Shown: positions 11,801 through 22,378, counted from the first letter of the stretch. The stretch is DNA of 64,000 nucleotides from Peronospora farinosa (GCA_947646735.1 CANTFK010000020.1:124001-188000); one strand, 5' to 3'. Numbers and translations: made by a program. Notes: generated by a model not told the origin, from the letters alone.

Positions 11801-13603
11801 ACCACCCTTTAAAGACGAGGTTCTACTAGAAACATCCGCCTCCATATCTTTGTCTTGCAAGGGACCGCCGTAATGCTTCCCTCCCACCATGCAGTAACGA
11901 AAAAGCATGAGATTCATTGTAAGGGTCCCAGTCTTGTCTGTAAAGATATGATGCACACGGCCAAGATCTTCATTAAGGGCTGATGATCGAACCGTAGCAG
12001 GTGTATCGGACGACTTCTCGTACATCTCTAAGTCCTGCTCAATAAAGTAGGCCTGCCAGTACTTGACGAACTCCAGCGAAACATTCAGCGATATCGGGAC
12101 AAAGTTTTGCATGATAATGAAGTATCGCAGGTGCAACTTCGCGAGCTCAGTCAGAAGATGAGAAGGAGCGCCAGTCAGATTATGTCGTCGCCGCTCATGT
12201 GCGGTGAAAAGATACCAAAACGAGTCTCCCTTCGTGTGCATCCAGTGGGCGCCAAGCAGCGCGCCTAGAAAACACACGAGCTGCTGGATAAGCACAATAC
12301 CGATAATGAGTTGGTTAAGTCGCCTTTCCACCGAAGAGGTCTTCACAACAGGCTCAGTATTGCTGCAAAACACTTTGGTCTCGTGACCAGTAAACACTAC
12401 CATACCTGTGATCGAGCCTGTATTCCGGAGTACACAGCTCCGCAGCATCATCTGTTTTGCTGTAACTGGCATGCGCACGCGCACAAAACCATCTTCACTC
12501 GTTTCGGCCTGCAAAAGACCAGCATTAGGCTGAGAGGAGTGGCTTGCATTGTTTGAGTCACTTTCATCTACACCCAATGCATGGGCTTGGTCTGGGCTCA
12601 ATACGGCCAAAAAAGTACCTTCAAAGCTGGTTATACGGTTGTTTGGCTGTTCACACATCATCATTCCACGCAAATCATTGTGTCCGCCACCATCTATAGT
12701 AGAGTTCATACAGCTCGATCTTTGGCAAAGCGCAGCCACCAACGGGATAGCCGTACGGATCTTAAGGTTTGTTTCACCGTCCAGTGATTTCGTTTCAATG
12801 TACGCCAGGTTGGTCTTTGCTGTCTGTTCCTTCGGTGACGCCAGTTTGTGCGCATCGTTTTCATCATTTACAGCTACAAGAGGTCCCGAAGTGTCGTCTC
12901 GTTCAATCCGTTCGATTGTCTTTGGCGTTTGTTTCTGTCGTCTTCTGTCGCTCTCATCATCGTGTTCCACTGCTTCCGCTGACAGCAAGAACAAATCCGC
13001 AGGAATAATCTCATCGTTCATCACCTTAACAATATCTCCTACATGTAATTCTCCCCATTGTCTTTTCTCCCAAATGCCCAAAGGTGAAAGTGTCAGCACT
13101 GATCGATTATTCGTCACACGGTCTGCTCGATGACGCTCTCGATCTTCCAGTGCCTCTTTAATCGCACTACATACAAAGACTACCGCTAACGGTAAAAGAA
13201 TCGTCGGAATGCCGTTCGTGTTGCTCACTTCTCGAATAGACTGGAGCACTGCGATAAACAGGAAATACACGTTCGATGGACGCTGCACTTGTGCCAACAG
13301 CACGCGTGGCACAAAATTCCAAGCATTGTACTTGGCACTCACGACTATATTGCTGGCAAAGAGAGATGGTGGTTCCACAGTGTCTTCCCGCGATCTCTTG
13401 GCGCCACCAAACAGCCATGACGATCGCATGCGCTTTCGTAGACGGCGTGTCTCACGCTCCTCGCGGCGGCGGCGACGCTGTGCCGCATTTGCGCGAGATA
13501 GAAGAGTCATCCGATCGACGCGTATTACACGCAGATTTTGTCCCGGGTCTTCGTATGTCGCGGAACTGACGCGAGACCCCGCAACCTCGGCCTGAATACG
13601 CAT
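8813..13603 (-). CDS. P4-type ATPase (phospholipid flippase), single exon, 1,596 aa
   Basis: Predicted to move aminophospholipids from the outer to the cytosolic leaflet of Golgi, endosomal or plasma membranes. Seen in order: N-terminal P4 block KYNAWNFVPRVLLAQVQR (~91-108) leading into the first membrane pair, actuator motif DGET (275-278), phosphorylation motif DKTGTLT (556-562), nucleotide-domain SSPDEQA (~664) and KGADNVIFERL (~734), TGDKMETAVNIGY (~860), and hinge GDGANDVAMIQ (1120-1130), then six predicted C-terminal membrane segments. The start ATG at 13601-13603 is the first in the frame. An insertion of about 150 residues, rich in Arg, Ser and acidic residues, lies between TGDKMET and GDGAND. 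The C-terminal tail of roughly 200 residues is cytosolic, Ser-rich and likely regulatory. Transcribed divergently from the gene at 13760. Confidence 0.96.
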   Translation of the reverse strand: MRIQAEVAGSRVSSATYEDPGQNLRVIRVDRMTLLSRANAAQRRRRREERETRRLRKRMRSSWLFGGAKRSREDTVEPPSLFASNIVVSAKYNAWNFVPRVLLAQVQRPSNVYFLFIAVLQSIREVSNTNGIPTILLPLAVVFVCSAIKEALEDRERHRADRVTNNRSVLTLSPLGIWEKRQWGELHVGDIVKVMNDEIIPADLFLLSAEAVEHDDESDRRRQKQTPKTIERIERDDTSGPLVAVNDENDAHKLASPKEQTAKTNLAYIETKSLDGETNLKIRTAIPLVAALCQRSSCMNSTIDGGGHNDLRGMMMCEQPNNRITSFEGTFLAVLSPDQAHALGVDESDSNNASHSSQPNAGLLQAETSEDGFVRVRMPVTAKQMMLRSCVLRNTGSITGMVVFTGHETKVFCSNTEPVVKTSSVERRLNQLIIGIVLIQQLVCFLGALLGAHWMHTKGDSFWYLFTAHERRRHNLTGAPSHLLTELAKLHLRYFIIMQNFVPISLNVSLEFVKYWQAYFIEQDLEMYEKSSDTPATVRSSALNEDLGRVHHIFTDKTGTLTMNLMLFRYCMVGGKHYGGPLQDKDMEADVSSRTSSLKGGASTDGARYVDFDPTELFADIHTGGEQAETLRRFLRHLALCHTLLPTKSLAEMCSTSFPEYSASSPDEQALVSAAAFCNVRFVHRTPNTVMLLETGCAAPSTYKLLNVLEFDSDRKRMTTIVETPAGSIELICKGADNVIFERLAADQATLSGGMTYEQAADQLTLYAKKGMRTLCFAYKTIGRREYDDWNTRFTQAHTSMEELVKRRQGRANTIDPLMNEIECDLVLLGVTAVQDKLQAGVPATLRLLQETNIKIWTLTGDKMETAVNIGYASALLSHDMDVQQIGGDDYTSTAAALKELSQRGGQGASSHQLSPFLASLYDAAPRIDWATDIRHRTRGGRRRTQNQSDSFFGNAKVAIHGFLFGTQTKRRRMRKQRRHLAQRASRTSSSFGKSSVYAPVATDAEHADKYSSDDEVRHDGEIEADSKAISTPEYGSLAASLHDYKDRHRSGPTARKLALVIDGQALAFAVRPQLRSLFYQVIHECASAVICCRVSPKQKADIVELVREFEPESVTLAIGDGANDVAMIQAAHIGVGISGQEGAQAVNASDYALAQFRFLQRLLFVHGRWAYRRVAKLMSYMLYKNVTYVLTTFWFGCFCGFSGQPLILDVAAQSFNVLYTSVPLILFAVFDQDVSSSSASKFPYLYALGQKNALLARRVFWPWIFNGVWHSIVIFFVSAWAFEGFGLNIHDFPVIATETGKSGGLVTLGFVVFTNLVVVVNLKLCLETFMLTWQFLLTVTMSVLLWFAVGSLISLSNSGFPRATGEMEYLRGLPTFWLVCLLVLSLSLLRDVLWKVVRRFSLPSMYHILQERDLMGLPNSPRGMLREYRRSTSSSVWSDTPAVDVNYTKLFGNMPRVDNPEETLMRSSSLGERLIASPFSELSSGGEPDHPAGFAIREKKRNIRIRGSLHTTDSINSFNAGVEPSFSESAGSVAATVTASVAAAAPGGLYHGYAFSEDENVDSDVEAASSDQAKSFGAHASIKKVLKSVRGRKNA

Positions 13604-13759
13604 CTTACCTTACGAGTTACGTTATGCAACGCTGCGATTGGGATTACGGTACTCTATTTTTGGTGAGTGTAACCGGGTCCGGTTAGGAACCGGACCGGGC
13701 CATAGTCATGTGCTTTCCATCACGCATCGGCCACTCGCTCGGAGCATTCGACGAAAAGG
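13604..13759. promoter_or_regulatory. Short divergent promoter with GC-rich palindrome
   Basis: Only 156 bp separate the two divergent start codons. Inside it, 13673-13684 (CCGGGTCCGGTT) and 13688-13699 (AACCGGACCGGG) form an inverted repeat with 11 of 12 matches and a 3-nt spacer. No TATA box is obvious. I infer a bidirectional promoter; the palindrome may bind a dimeric factor. Confidence 0.55.
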
Positions 13760-15751
13760 ATGAGTGACGTGAATGACTCACCGCCGTCGTCTGTGGGGCT
13801 TGGCAATTCGCTCATGTGGGAGAAGGTGGCACTGTCACCACTGGAGGTGCTTTCTGTGCAATTGGAGCACGAGATGCATCTTGCTGAGGAGGTGGCTGCA
13901 GCTGCAAGTGCTGGTAAGCAAAACAAGAACGGTGTGGACGTGGATGCTCAGACCGGCAAGGCTGGAGGACGCGTGATGATTGAAGTACTAGAAGCTAAGG
14001 ATTTGGCGCTAGAAAAGAGCGCGGCGGTGCTGGCGGTTAGTGGCAAGGCGCACCCGGAATTGTACGTGTCCACACAGGTAACGCCGGTGTCGGCATTCGA
14101 GAAGACTACGAAGAAGTATCTGCGCACTAGCAGCGTACAAGCTGTAGATAGTGCTACTGCTAAATGGCTAGAAGCGCTTGTGTATAATGGAGCTAAAACG
14201 AAGAAATTCGGCATTAAGGTCTCGCTCAGCATGAGTGCTGAGGTAATTGCTGATGTCGTGCTTGGAGAGCTAGAGCTGCGTAGCACCGATTATGAGGATC
14301 AAGTGTCTCATAAAAAGTGGTTTGACTTGAAGGCCCCAAAGTCTGCTCCTACAGCCGGCGTTACTGGGAAGTTGCTGCTGCGCGTCACTTTTGAGTACTC
14401 GATGCGTGAGCGTCACGAGCGTGAGGTGGCTAGGCTTCGAAATAAAAAACATGAGAACGATGTCGATATCGAGAAATACAAGGCCACTGCACGACTGGTG
14501 AATTCACCAGTACGACACCCTGCTGCATTTGGCAAGGAGACAGCAAAAGCTGCACTGTACTTACCTGGCAACAAATTTGTCATCGAGTCACACCACCCGG
14601 CTGCTGTAAGTGTAGCACCTCTGGCAGACAAGACGCGTATCGTGACTCCGTTTGGACGAGGCGTTGTGGTCTCGTTTCGATCCGAAACTAAGATGTACGT
14701 GGTGCTATTGGACACTGATACTGCGTCAAAAAACCATACGATTGCTTACCTGCAGCAAAACGTAGTGAAAGAAGAGCCCGAGGAGCCGCACCTTAGCATG
14801 CACACGAAGGTGGCGACCCCATACGGTCTAGGCACGCTGGAAGAGATCCGTCCTCATGACGACGTCTTGATCGTCAAGACAGACTACGCACGCATGTTCA
14901 TGCAGCGTAAGGACGTAAAGGTGCCAACAAAAGACATTTCAGAAATGACGTTGAAGGATTTGGTGAAAGAGGCTACCAAGCTCACCGATGCAGGTAATGA
15001 GGAGTTCCGCAAAGGCAAATTGCAAGATGCTGTATATAGCTACCTGCGTTCGCTGGGTTTCCTTGATCGCGTGGACCAGGATAGTGCTACCCACAAGGAA
15101 AAAGCAGCGATCATTCAGACAATGATTCGCTGCCACCTCAACATTGCTGCCTGCAAGTTGAAGCTTAATGCGTACGTCGACGCTGAGATCGCGTCCACAA
15201 ACGCCTTGGGCATTCTCAAAGTATTGTCCGAGAACCGCGAGGGGAACGTGGTCACGTGGATGGGGCGTCTGGGTATGTCGGAGCAGCTCATGTTTGGGGA
15301 CTGGCCGTCTAAGGCGCGTTTCCGCCGTGCCCAAGCGTGCATTAAGCTGAAGAAGTATATGGACGCCAAGCAGGATCTACTGCTGGCGGTGAAGCTGAAC
15401 CCTCGCGACAAGTCGTGCCGCACGTTGCTTGATAAGGTAATCAAGCTGGTGGACGAGCAGAAGCGCAACGAAAAGAAGGCCTGGGGTGGCATCTTTGACA
15501 ACCTTGACGCGTCAGCGTCCACTCTCAAAAACGCGACAGCGAGCAGCAAGACGGCGACTAATCAGAGCAGGGAGAAGTCGATCTTTACGCGCAAGAGTAA
15601 GGCTCAGAAGCAGGAGCAGGCGGCGGCACCAATAGTCAGGGACGGAGCCGAGCCGTGGTATCTGACCGCGCGCACGCTGGCCACGGTGTCGGTGGTAACG
15701 GCGGGCGTGGCTGCCGTTGCACTGTTGGCCCTGAAGCCCAAGAGCTCATAA
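13760..15751 (+). CDS. C2-like/TPR protein with C-terminal membrane anchor, 663 aa
   Basis: No orthologue recognised. Seen: a C2-like region (~70-200) starting RVMIEVLEAKDLALEKSA and ending KKWFDLKAP; a basic, helical stretch RERHEREVARLRNKKHEND (~217-236); two related segments with a TPFGRGVVVSF / TPYGLGTLEEI pattern (~295-375); a TPR domain (~395-550) starting LTDAGNEEFRKGKLQDAVYS, containing KARFRRAQACIKLKKY and followed by DLLLAVKLNPRDK, most like the TPRs of FKBP/CYP40-type co-chaperones; and a final hydrophobic helix (TVSVVTAGVAAVALLAL, ~642-658) followed by KPKSS. This layout suggests a tail-anchored protein facing the cytosol, possibly binding Hsp90/Hsp70 and lipid, but that is inference. 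Start: the ATG at 13760 follows GAAAAGG. Confidence 0.85.
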   Translation: MSDVNDSPPSSVGLGNSLMWEKVALSPLEVLSVQLEHEMHLAEEVAAAASAGKQNKNGVDVDAQTGKAGGRVMIEVLEAKDLALEKSAAVLAVSGKAHPELYVSTQVTPVSAFEKTTKKYLRTSSVQAVDSATAKWLEALVYNGAKTKKFGIKVSLSMSAEVIADVVLGELELRSTDYEDQVSHKKWFDLKAPKSAPTAGVTGKLLLRVTFEYSMRERHEREVARLRNKKHENDVDIEKYKATARLVNSPVRHPAAFGKETAKAALYLPGNKFVIESHHPAAVSVAPLADKTRIVTPFGRGVVVSFRSETKMYVVLLDTDTASKNHTIAYLQQNVVKEEPEEPHLSMHTKVATPYGLGTLEEIRPHDDVLIVKTDYARMFMQRKDVKVPTKDISEMTLKDLVKEATKLTDAGNEEFRKGKLQDAVYSYLRSLGFLDRVDQDSATHKEKAAIIQTMIRCHLNIAACKLKLNAYVDAEIASTNALGILKVLSENREGNVVTWMGRLGMSEQLMFGDWPSKARFRRAQACIKLKKYMDAKQDLLLAVKLNPRDKSCRTLLDKVIKLVDEQKRNEKKAWGGIFDNLDASASTLKNATASSKTATNQSREKSIFTRKSKAQKQEQAAAPIVRDGAEPWYLTARTLATVSVVTAGVAAVALLALKPKSS

Positions 15752-17100
15752 GCTGCGATGAAAACACGCAGGTGTTCCCTGCCAGCTATTTCAACTTCCT
15801 GGCTTTTTGAGCTGAGATCTGTACAGGTAGTTTACCGCGCTGCTATCTCCGCTTGCACGTTGAAAGCAGTCAGCAGCTGCAACTGGGACAGGGCACGCAG
15901 AATCTGTGGATTTGAGCGCGCGTGGACCTTGTTGTCGTTCTGTGCCGCCATATAAATTGCGCCCACTCGCTTTACACCATCGACGAGAAGCAAATACACG
16001 GTTTAGTTCTTGTTGAACGCGTGGTATCCGCTGGCCGAAGCGAGCAATGTTTCCTTTTTACTACCTAAAGCGACACGGCGGCTCGGGCAGGGTTCAAAGC
16101 GAAAGGGGCAATCGACGATGCGGTGGGTTGCCGCATTCGTTTTCGTGGAGCGATAAAGCCGCCTTGTTTTATCGATAAAGCCACCTTGTTTTATCGATAA
16201 AACCACCTTGTTTTATCGATAAAACCACCTTGGTTTTGCTAGCTCCAGACTGCCTCTACGGCAAGACTGGCAGCGGCATTCCGTCGGCCCGACGAACAAC
16301 CACTGCGTTGTTGACTAGACGTACCGTTACTGAATATCAGCGGAACAGCTGGTAAAACTTGCCTCTCACAGAGTGATGGTCGCTGCCCTTTCTAAGAACA
16401 CGTTTTGACGATCACAGGGATGTCCTGCTTCAACTTGCCGTTAGCATAACGCAAGCGCGCTTCCACCCTTTCTTCCGACCTCTGTCGTTGACGGAAACCC
16501 CAGCCAGGCAGTTACCACGCGCCAGTCGAGTCAAGCCACATCACGTCGGCAACTTGGCTCGACACGTGCGTGCTTGGATTTTTCTGTGAAAAGCAACCTG
16601 AATGTTGAATTGCTTCTCGAGTTTGAACCGCATGCATGGCGTCCGCATCGACGCGCGACCTGAAATTTCCGATGCGAGCAGACCACTTTGCCCGCCAGCA
16701 ACATGAGGTCGACGCCAGCTCGGGGCCTCTTTGCATTTCTCGCGCGGTCATTTTTTACACGCTCGCCATCTCAGATCTGCGGCAGTCGCTGAAAACTCGC
16801 GATCGAGATGGCTTATTGCATGCATATAACTCGCACTCAAAAGATAGACACTCGCTTAACCCACATCCTCGTCGCTGAAAGTTTCCGTCGTTTCGCTTAA
16901 AAAAACGGGCTTTTCTTTTGCCTGTGACAGGTTGCCTTCGCTTTCACTTAAAGCGAGAGGACCCGTTGACGTCGCGCGTAAAATAACCCCCGGTCCACAG
17001 TCCGAGACGACATCATTTTCCAACTTGCCGTTTCCTGCGCAAGTGAATGACCGCTGACTTTGTGGTATATCAGAGGCACCCGACATCCAATCCTCACGTT
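15752..17100. other. Intergenic region with a short tandem repeat
   Basis: About 1.3 kb between the TPR protein and the Pumilio gene. It contains the 22-bp tandem repeat listed separately; small frames on both strands have no recognisable content. The last few hundred bases are presumably the Pumilio promoter and 5' UTR. An in-frame ATG at 17047 could extend that protein by 18 residues. Confidence 0.5.
16151..16237. repeat. 22-bp tandem repeat, four units
   Basis: Four head-to-tail units of CGATAAARCCRCCTTGTTTTAT, the last slightly diverged. Each junction recreates TTATCGATAA, a perfect palindrome containing ATCGAT. No coding function is apparent. Confidence 0.85.
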
Positions 17101-19873
17101 ATGGGTCACAGCGACTCGATGAGCCCTGTTAAGAGTGGCAACAATGGAGGTCCCTGTTCCTCCTCTCCCTCGTTCTCTGTACCGCCGCAGCGCGTTGACA
17201 ACCTTACCAAGTCGGCAATCGCGACGCTGGAAAAGCCCGTCCACCACGACGACCCGGTTGAACCAGTTCGTGTGAAGTTGCAGGACCCCATTGGATACAC
17301 GTCGGATTCGCTCTGGTCGTCAGAAGGACTCAAGCCGCGCTCCTCACTGCTCTTCTCCGTCTCGCAGGCTCTGGGTGAGCCCACAGCAAGCGTTACGCTG
17401 CGTCCTCCACGACTGCAGCCCAAGGCGGATTCGCGCTCCGTGCACAGTGCTCAGACCACGCCACCCAGCGAGTCAGACGAAGGTGAGGTGGTGGCAGTGG
17501 ACAATCAGAAGGAAGACTATGATCAGCACGACGCTAGTGCTGGAGAGTTGTCAACTTCTTGGGGATCGACACAGAAGCAATCGAGCAAGGTATTTGATTT
17601 CTATTTGACCTCTTGAATAATGCAAGCATTGGTTCTGACACGGATTCATGTGGTTGCTATTGTAGGACAACCAAACCACTGATAACCAGGAGTTGGAGTC
17701 GCTTAGGCTTTCACTGAATGTGGTATGCTTTGACTTCCTTGGTCAGACAACCCCTGTTGCTTCTTTTCTGACTGTATTGTCTTGCTTCCTTGTGCTGCAG
17801 CAAGTCGGAGATCGCGAGTGTGTGCTGTCCCATAGCCATGATCACCCCTCGGTGGATATCTGGAAGAACCCTCACAACGATTTCGCGGACGGTAACTTCA
17901 TTTCAAGTGTGAGCCCCACTACTTCTCCGGAGAAGCAAATGTTTCCACGCTCAAGCACTAAGGCTGTCCTCCCAAGGTCATCTCGTGGTGATATTGTTGA
18001 TTGCCGTATCCCTCCGGGAATGTCATTAATTGACCGAATCCAAGAAGACTTCCCTCGCACTCCATCACCCGAATACGGGCAGTTTGAAGACGGTGGTTTG
18101 CCTTTCCGCAGACTTTCATTTGGAGGAAGAGATCAACACGATCAGTCCGTGTGCAGTATCAACGAAGAAATGGGGCATCTGAAGCTTGGTAACTATTGCT
18201 CGGCGCGGCCTTACGACGGAGGCCACCGATCTGGCCACGACTTTGAGTATTTACCTCGGATGCCGGAGTACACCTCTGATCCCAGACTTGCTGGGGTGAA
18301 CAATTACCGTCACGCATTCGGCAGAAGCACGAGCGAGCCTCCTTTTGGCCGGTCTTACCATGGAGTTACAGCGCAAGGCTATCCATCGCCTTATGGCATG
18401 GAAGCTCATGGAGTCCAGAGCTACCCCGTCGTAATGGGGTCCACCAAGTCCCAATGGGCCAACAGCGAGGACACGCACTCGTTCCCATCGTCCCCCTTCG
18501 GCTATGAGCCGTCGACTTTCGCAATTCCACATCCTGTTCATGGTTCGGCTTTGCCGACTTACTCGGTCAGCTACGCTGGAGAACACCGCGGTGTGAAATA
18601 CGCCGACAAGATGTTCAAAGCTCGCTCGTCATATCCTCTGGTTGATCACCCGCCGTATGAACTTCATGACTTTGGAAGCTACGTACCCCGTCCTCAGATG
18701 CTGCAAAGACCGAGTGTTGGAGGATCTCGGCGGAACGAGTTCGAGTATTTCTACCCGGTCGCGCACTCGTACTCGTCCAATAGCCTCTTGGAGGAGTTCA
18801 ACTCGGCACCAAAGTCGGAGAAATGGGGGTTGTCTGCCATCAAAGGACACCTCTTCCTCTTCGCAAAGGACCAGACAGGCTCGCGATTTATTCAGCAGAA
18901 GCTGGAGAAGGCTGACGAACGCTTAAAAGCTGAAGCATTCAACGAAATATTCCCAAGCTCGCTCCTGCTGATGACGGATGTGTTTGGCAACTATGTGATC
19001 CAGAAGTTTCTCGAGTTTGGATCTCTGGAACAGCAGCAGTTACTGGTGGAGCTGATGACAAGCAACATGATTAGCTTGGCCCTGCAAGTGTACGGATGTC
19101 GCGTGATCCAACGTGCACTGGAGGTGGTCCAAGTTGAAGAGCAACTCGCCCTCATCCGACAGCTGAAGGGACATGTGATGAAGTGCGTTGTTGACCAAAA
19201 TGGCAACCATGTTTTGCAAAAGTGCATCGAAGCAGCATCTTGGAAGAGGTCTGTCGAGTGCAATGGAGTGGGACCTCAGCTTTTTGTGACGGGTAAGGAC
19301 ATTCAGTTTATCATCGACAGCTTTGTCGGTCATGCTGCAGCACTCTCCACGCATTCGTACGGATGCCGTGTTATCCAGCGTGTGCTGGAACATTGCGCGC
19401 CAGAACAGATTCATCCGCTACTGAGTGAGATTATTTTCAAGTGCCGCGAGCTTGTCAAGGACCAGTTTGGTAATTATGTCGTGCAACACGTCATTAGTCA
19501 CGGCGAGCCAAACCAACGCAATATCGTCATGCAAGCAGTGCTTCCTGAAATCGCACGCTGGAGCCAGCACAAGTATGCCAGTAATGTGGTGGAATCCTGT
19601 TTAGAGCATGCGACGAAGGAAGAGGTCAGCCGAATCATAGATTTCATCCTTCAGTGTGACGAGAGTGGAGCTTCTTGTGCACTGCTTCCCATAATGAAAC
19701 ACATGTACGGGAATTACGTGGTGCAAAAATTGCTGGAGCGCGCGGATGACCACGACCGCCAACGTATAGTATGTATTATTCGACACAATGAGGACTATCT
19801 AAAGCGTTTCACGTTCGGAAAGCACGTTTTGAGTCGGCTGGAGCGCGAGGAGCAGGCGAACCAGTACTTTTAA
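17101..19873 (+). CDS. Pumilio/PUF RNA-binding protein, three exons, 872 aa
   Basis: Exons 17101-17589, 17666-17722 and 17801-19873 (873 codons including TAA). PUF proteins bind 3' UTRs and repress or relocate mRNAs. The C-terminal Pumilio domain (from about base 18,810) has eight repeats whose RNA-contact helices read, in order, SRFIQ, NYVIQ, CRVIQ, NHVLQ, CRVIQ, NYVVQ, SNVVE, NYVVQ. Between repeats 4 and 5 lies an insert of roughly 20 residues (KRSVECNGVGPQLFVTG). The first ~550 residues are low-complexity, rich in Ser, Pro, Gly, His and Tyr, as in other PUF proteins. I chose the ATG at 17101 (MGHSDSMSP); an upstream in-frame ATG at 17047 is possible. The second intron (17723-17800) is a multiple of three with no stop, so its retention would insert 26 residues. 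Confidence 0.93.
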
Positions 19874-20164
19874 TAAACGGCTCTGTAGACCCAGCTACTA
19901 TGCACCTGCAGCTGTCAAGCAGGTGGGGCACCAACACAGCTGCCTTCAACATGCTCCTGCGCTTTGTGCTCGCCTACACTACTTATATAAATATTTTGCG
20001 GCGCAACGATCCCGAGATCGTTTTGATATTAGTTCACAATGATGAAACAAAAGTTTGAACGTATGATACACGGGCCACCACACCATAAAAAAGGTTCATA
20101 ATTCTAAGAAAAGGTTATTCATCAAATGGTTAACTAGACAAACAGCACTGGGTGCTTTTTGCAC

Positions 20165-22033
20165 TCAATGATGTTTGTCTAAATCACTTACTGCTTTTAG
20201 CTCCTGCAACGCACTTGCAACCTGCACAGATGCACGAGTTCCAGTATCCACTGCAGCGTGCACTGACATTCCTGGCTGTTCAAACGCTGTGGCTTCCCCA
20301 GCAAAGAAAACACGATTGTCTACAGCAGCGGCCAGGTCCTCGGAAGCTGAGTCTGATTGACCGACGCGCGGGAAAGCATATCCGCCACCAATCCACGGTT
20401 CATCTCCAAAGTCTTTGTACGTCCCCTTGACGAAGAACTTGTGCGCTGGGAACGGCTCGTCTACGGTGCCATAAATCATGTCGAGCTGGTCGAGGAAGCC
20501 CTCAATGATCTTATCGTGTGGCATGCCCACAAAGCTTTCCGCGTACAAGGCACCAGCAAAAGCCGTGATTAGGAATTGCGTTTCAGTATCGCCAGGCTTG
20601 TTCGCCTCCATCTCAGCACACAGCTCATCACCATTATGTTCTAGGTGGCCAATACCCTGCGTGCTGTTGAACCAGAACTCGGGCAGAAAGCAGTCCGAGC
20701 ACACGATACCATGTGCGTTCTCGGGCCAGAAGCGCCCAGCCATGTGGAGCAGCACCTTGCCAGTGCGACGCATGTCGAAAGAATTTACAGCAGCGATCTT
20801 TTTCTCTGGTAGCGCTGGCATGTAAACGATCTTTGAAAACACAGCAGTTGACACAGTCACAACTAGCGTGCTGCATGACAGCTGCTCGCCCGATGTACTA
20901 GTCACTAGAATGCGATCGCTCTGAGAGTAATTCACACTTGCTACGGGCCAGTTAAGTCGGGTCGTCACGCCCTCAGCAAAGTACTCAACAAAACGCATGA
21001 AGCTCGGCACAACACGGTAATCACCTTCGTCTTCCTGCTCAATCCACTGCTTTTCGTACCGGCACGTAGTGCGCAGTGATATATCTTCCAGCGGGCCACC
21101 GGCTGTATTGGCGTATCCAGCCTCACACAGCTTCATCATGGACGGAGACAGATCGACCTCGTTGAAGTAATCCCTCATGGACTTCTCAGGTGGAATCTGG
21201 TCAATGTTCTCAAAATCGCTCAAGTCGGCTACGGACAGATTAAACTTGACAAACTCCTCATCTTGGTCGTCATACTTCAGCATGCGCTTTTGATCGCCGA
21301 TATAGTAGTAGCCGATGCCTCCATCAGGAGCAGGTTCAGTTGGACCACCGTCGCCCTATACACGCAATAATGCATCGTGAGTCTTAAAGATTGAAACCAA
21401 TTCAGTGTATTTACGATTTGTACAACATTCCTAATTTTACTACTTTATGCACGTATTACAGGTATGAAATGTATGAATCCAGACTGACTTTTCCCGGGTG
21501 GACACGTACAAGACTCGACGACACAAGAACTGTGCAACCGAATGCACGCAAAAGAACAAAGGGTCTACCAAAGAAGACCACATCGCTCGCCCTGGAAATG
21601 CTAATTAAGGAAACATAATCTAACGTTTGCTTTTGCATTCGTATGAAGGCCATAAGATTACTTCGCGCTCTTGCGAGCAAATCAGTGGCTGATTAATCGA
21701 TGCGAATACATCCTACTACATGATTATATACATACAACACTTTTTCCGCACCTGAGCCCACGTGAAGATCTCGCGCAAGCCGATATTCAGCTCCTTGGCA
21801 AGTCGCGTTAGCGTTGTATTGGCGCCGTGCATGAACTCGGCGCCAAGCTCGATGCTCATGCCCGGGACAAAGCTCGTCGAGTTCATCACGCGCCCACCTA
21901 CACGATCTGACGCCTCGACGACCAGCACGTCCTTGATATTTTTAACGTGCACCAGTTGACTAGCACACCGCAAACCGGCGACGCCTGCGCCAATAATGAT
22001 GACTTTGTGGAACTCGGGCTGCTCGTCCGCCAT
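20165..22033 (-). CDS. FAD-dependent amine oxidase (polyamine oxidase-like), two exons, 490 aa
   Basis: Exon 1 22033-21752, exon 2 21355-20165, canonical GTGCGG donor and TATAG acceptor, total 491 codons. Likely oxidises polyamines or a related amine using FAD and O2. Seen: the N-terminal dinucleotide fold VIIIGAGVAGLRCASQL and VVEASDRVGGRV, family block GAEFMHG, and the C-terminal FAD-binding segment RVFFAGEATAFEQPGMSVHA. No signal peptide or SWIRM domain is visible; the C-terminus ends LDKHH, not a peroxisomal SKL-like signal, so the enzyme is probably cytosolic. It could equally be a histone-demethylase relative, but the lack of extra domains argues against that. The intron is about 396 bp, long for this window, and I see no element in it. 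Confidence 0.88.
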
Positions 22034-22378
22034 TTTGTAACGGCTACTCTTCCACTTGCTACGAAGCGGAGAATCGAAAATGGCTCAAGCAGAAAATCAT
22101 GATTGCTCAGAAGACCACAATCGAAAAGTGTCGGTTGATCAAAACTGGATGTGACACGACTTTGACTGGACAGCAGACCGTTCATTTTGAATGACTTGGT
22201 TTATGTAGAGAGTGATGTACAGTAGAGGACATCGCAGGTTGTATGATAAGAGACAGAACAAATTATTTCAGCTGGCGACTGGCCAAGCGCAACATCATTT
22301 TTGAAGCCACGTTGTAGCAACATAAGAAACACAATTTGTCACTGTGCAATAGCACTACATTACAAAAGATAACATCCG
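22034..22378. other. Upstream region of amine oxidase gene
   Basis: About 345 bp between the amine oxidase start and the LTR beginning at 22379. Presumed promoter; no distinct motif seen. Confidence 0.4.

Noticed and set aside
12549..13133. 194-codon plus-strand frame inside the P4-ATPase gene
   Set aside because: Antisense shadow of a strongly conserved long gene; no motif.
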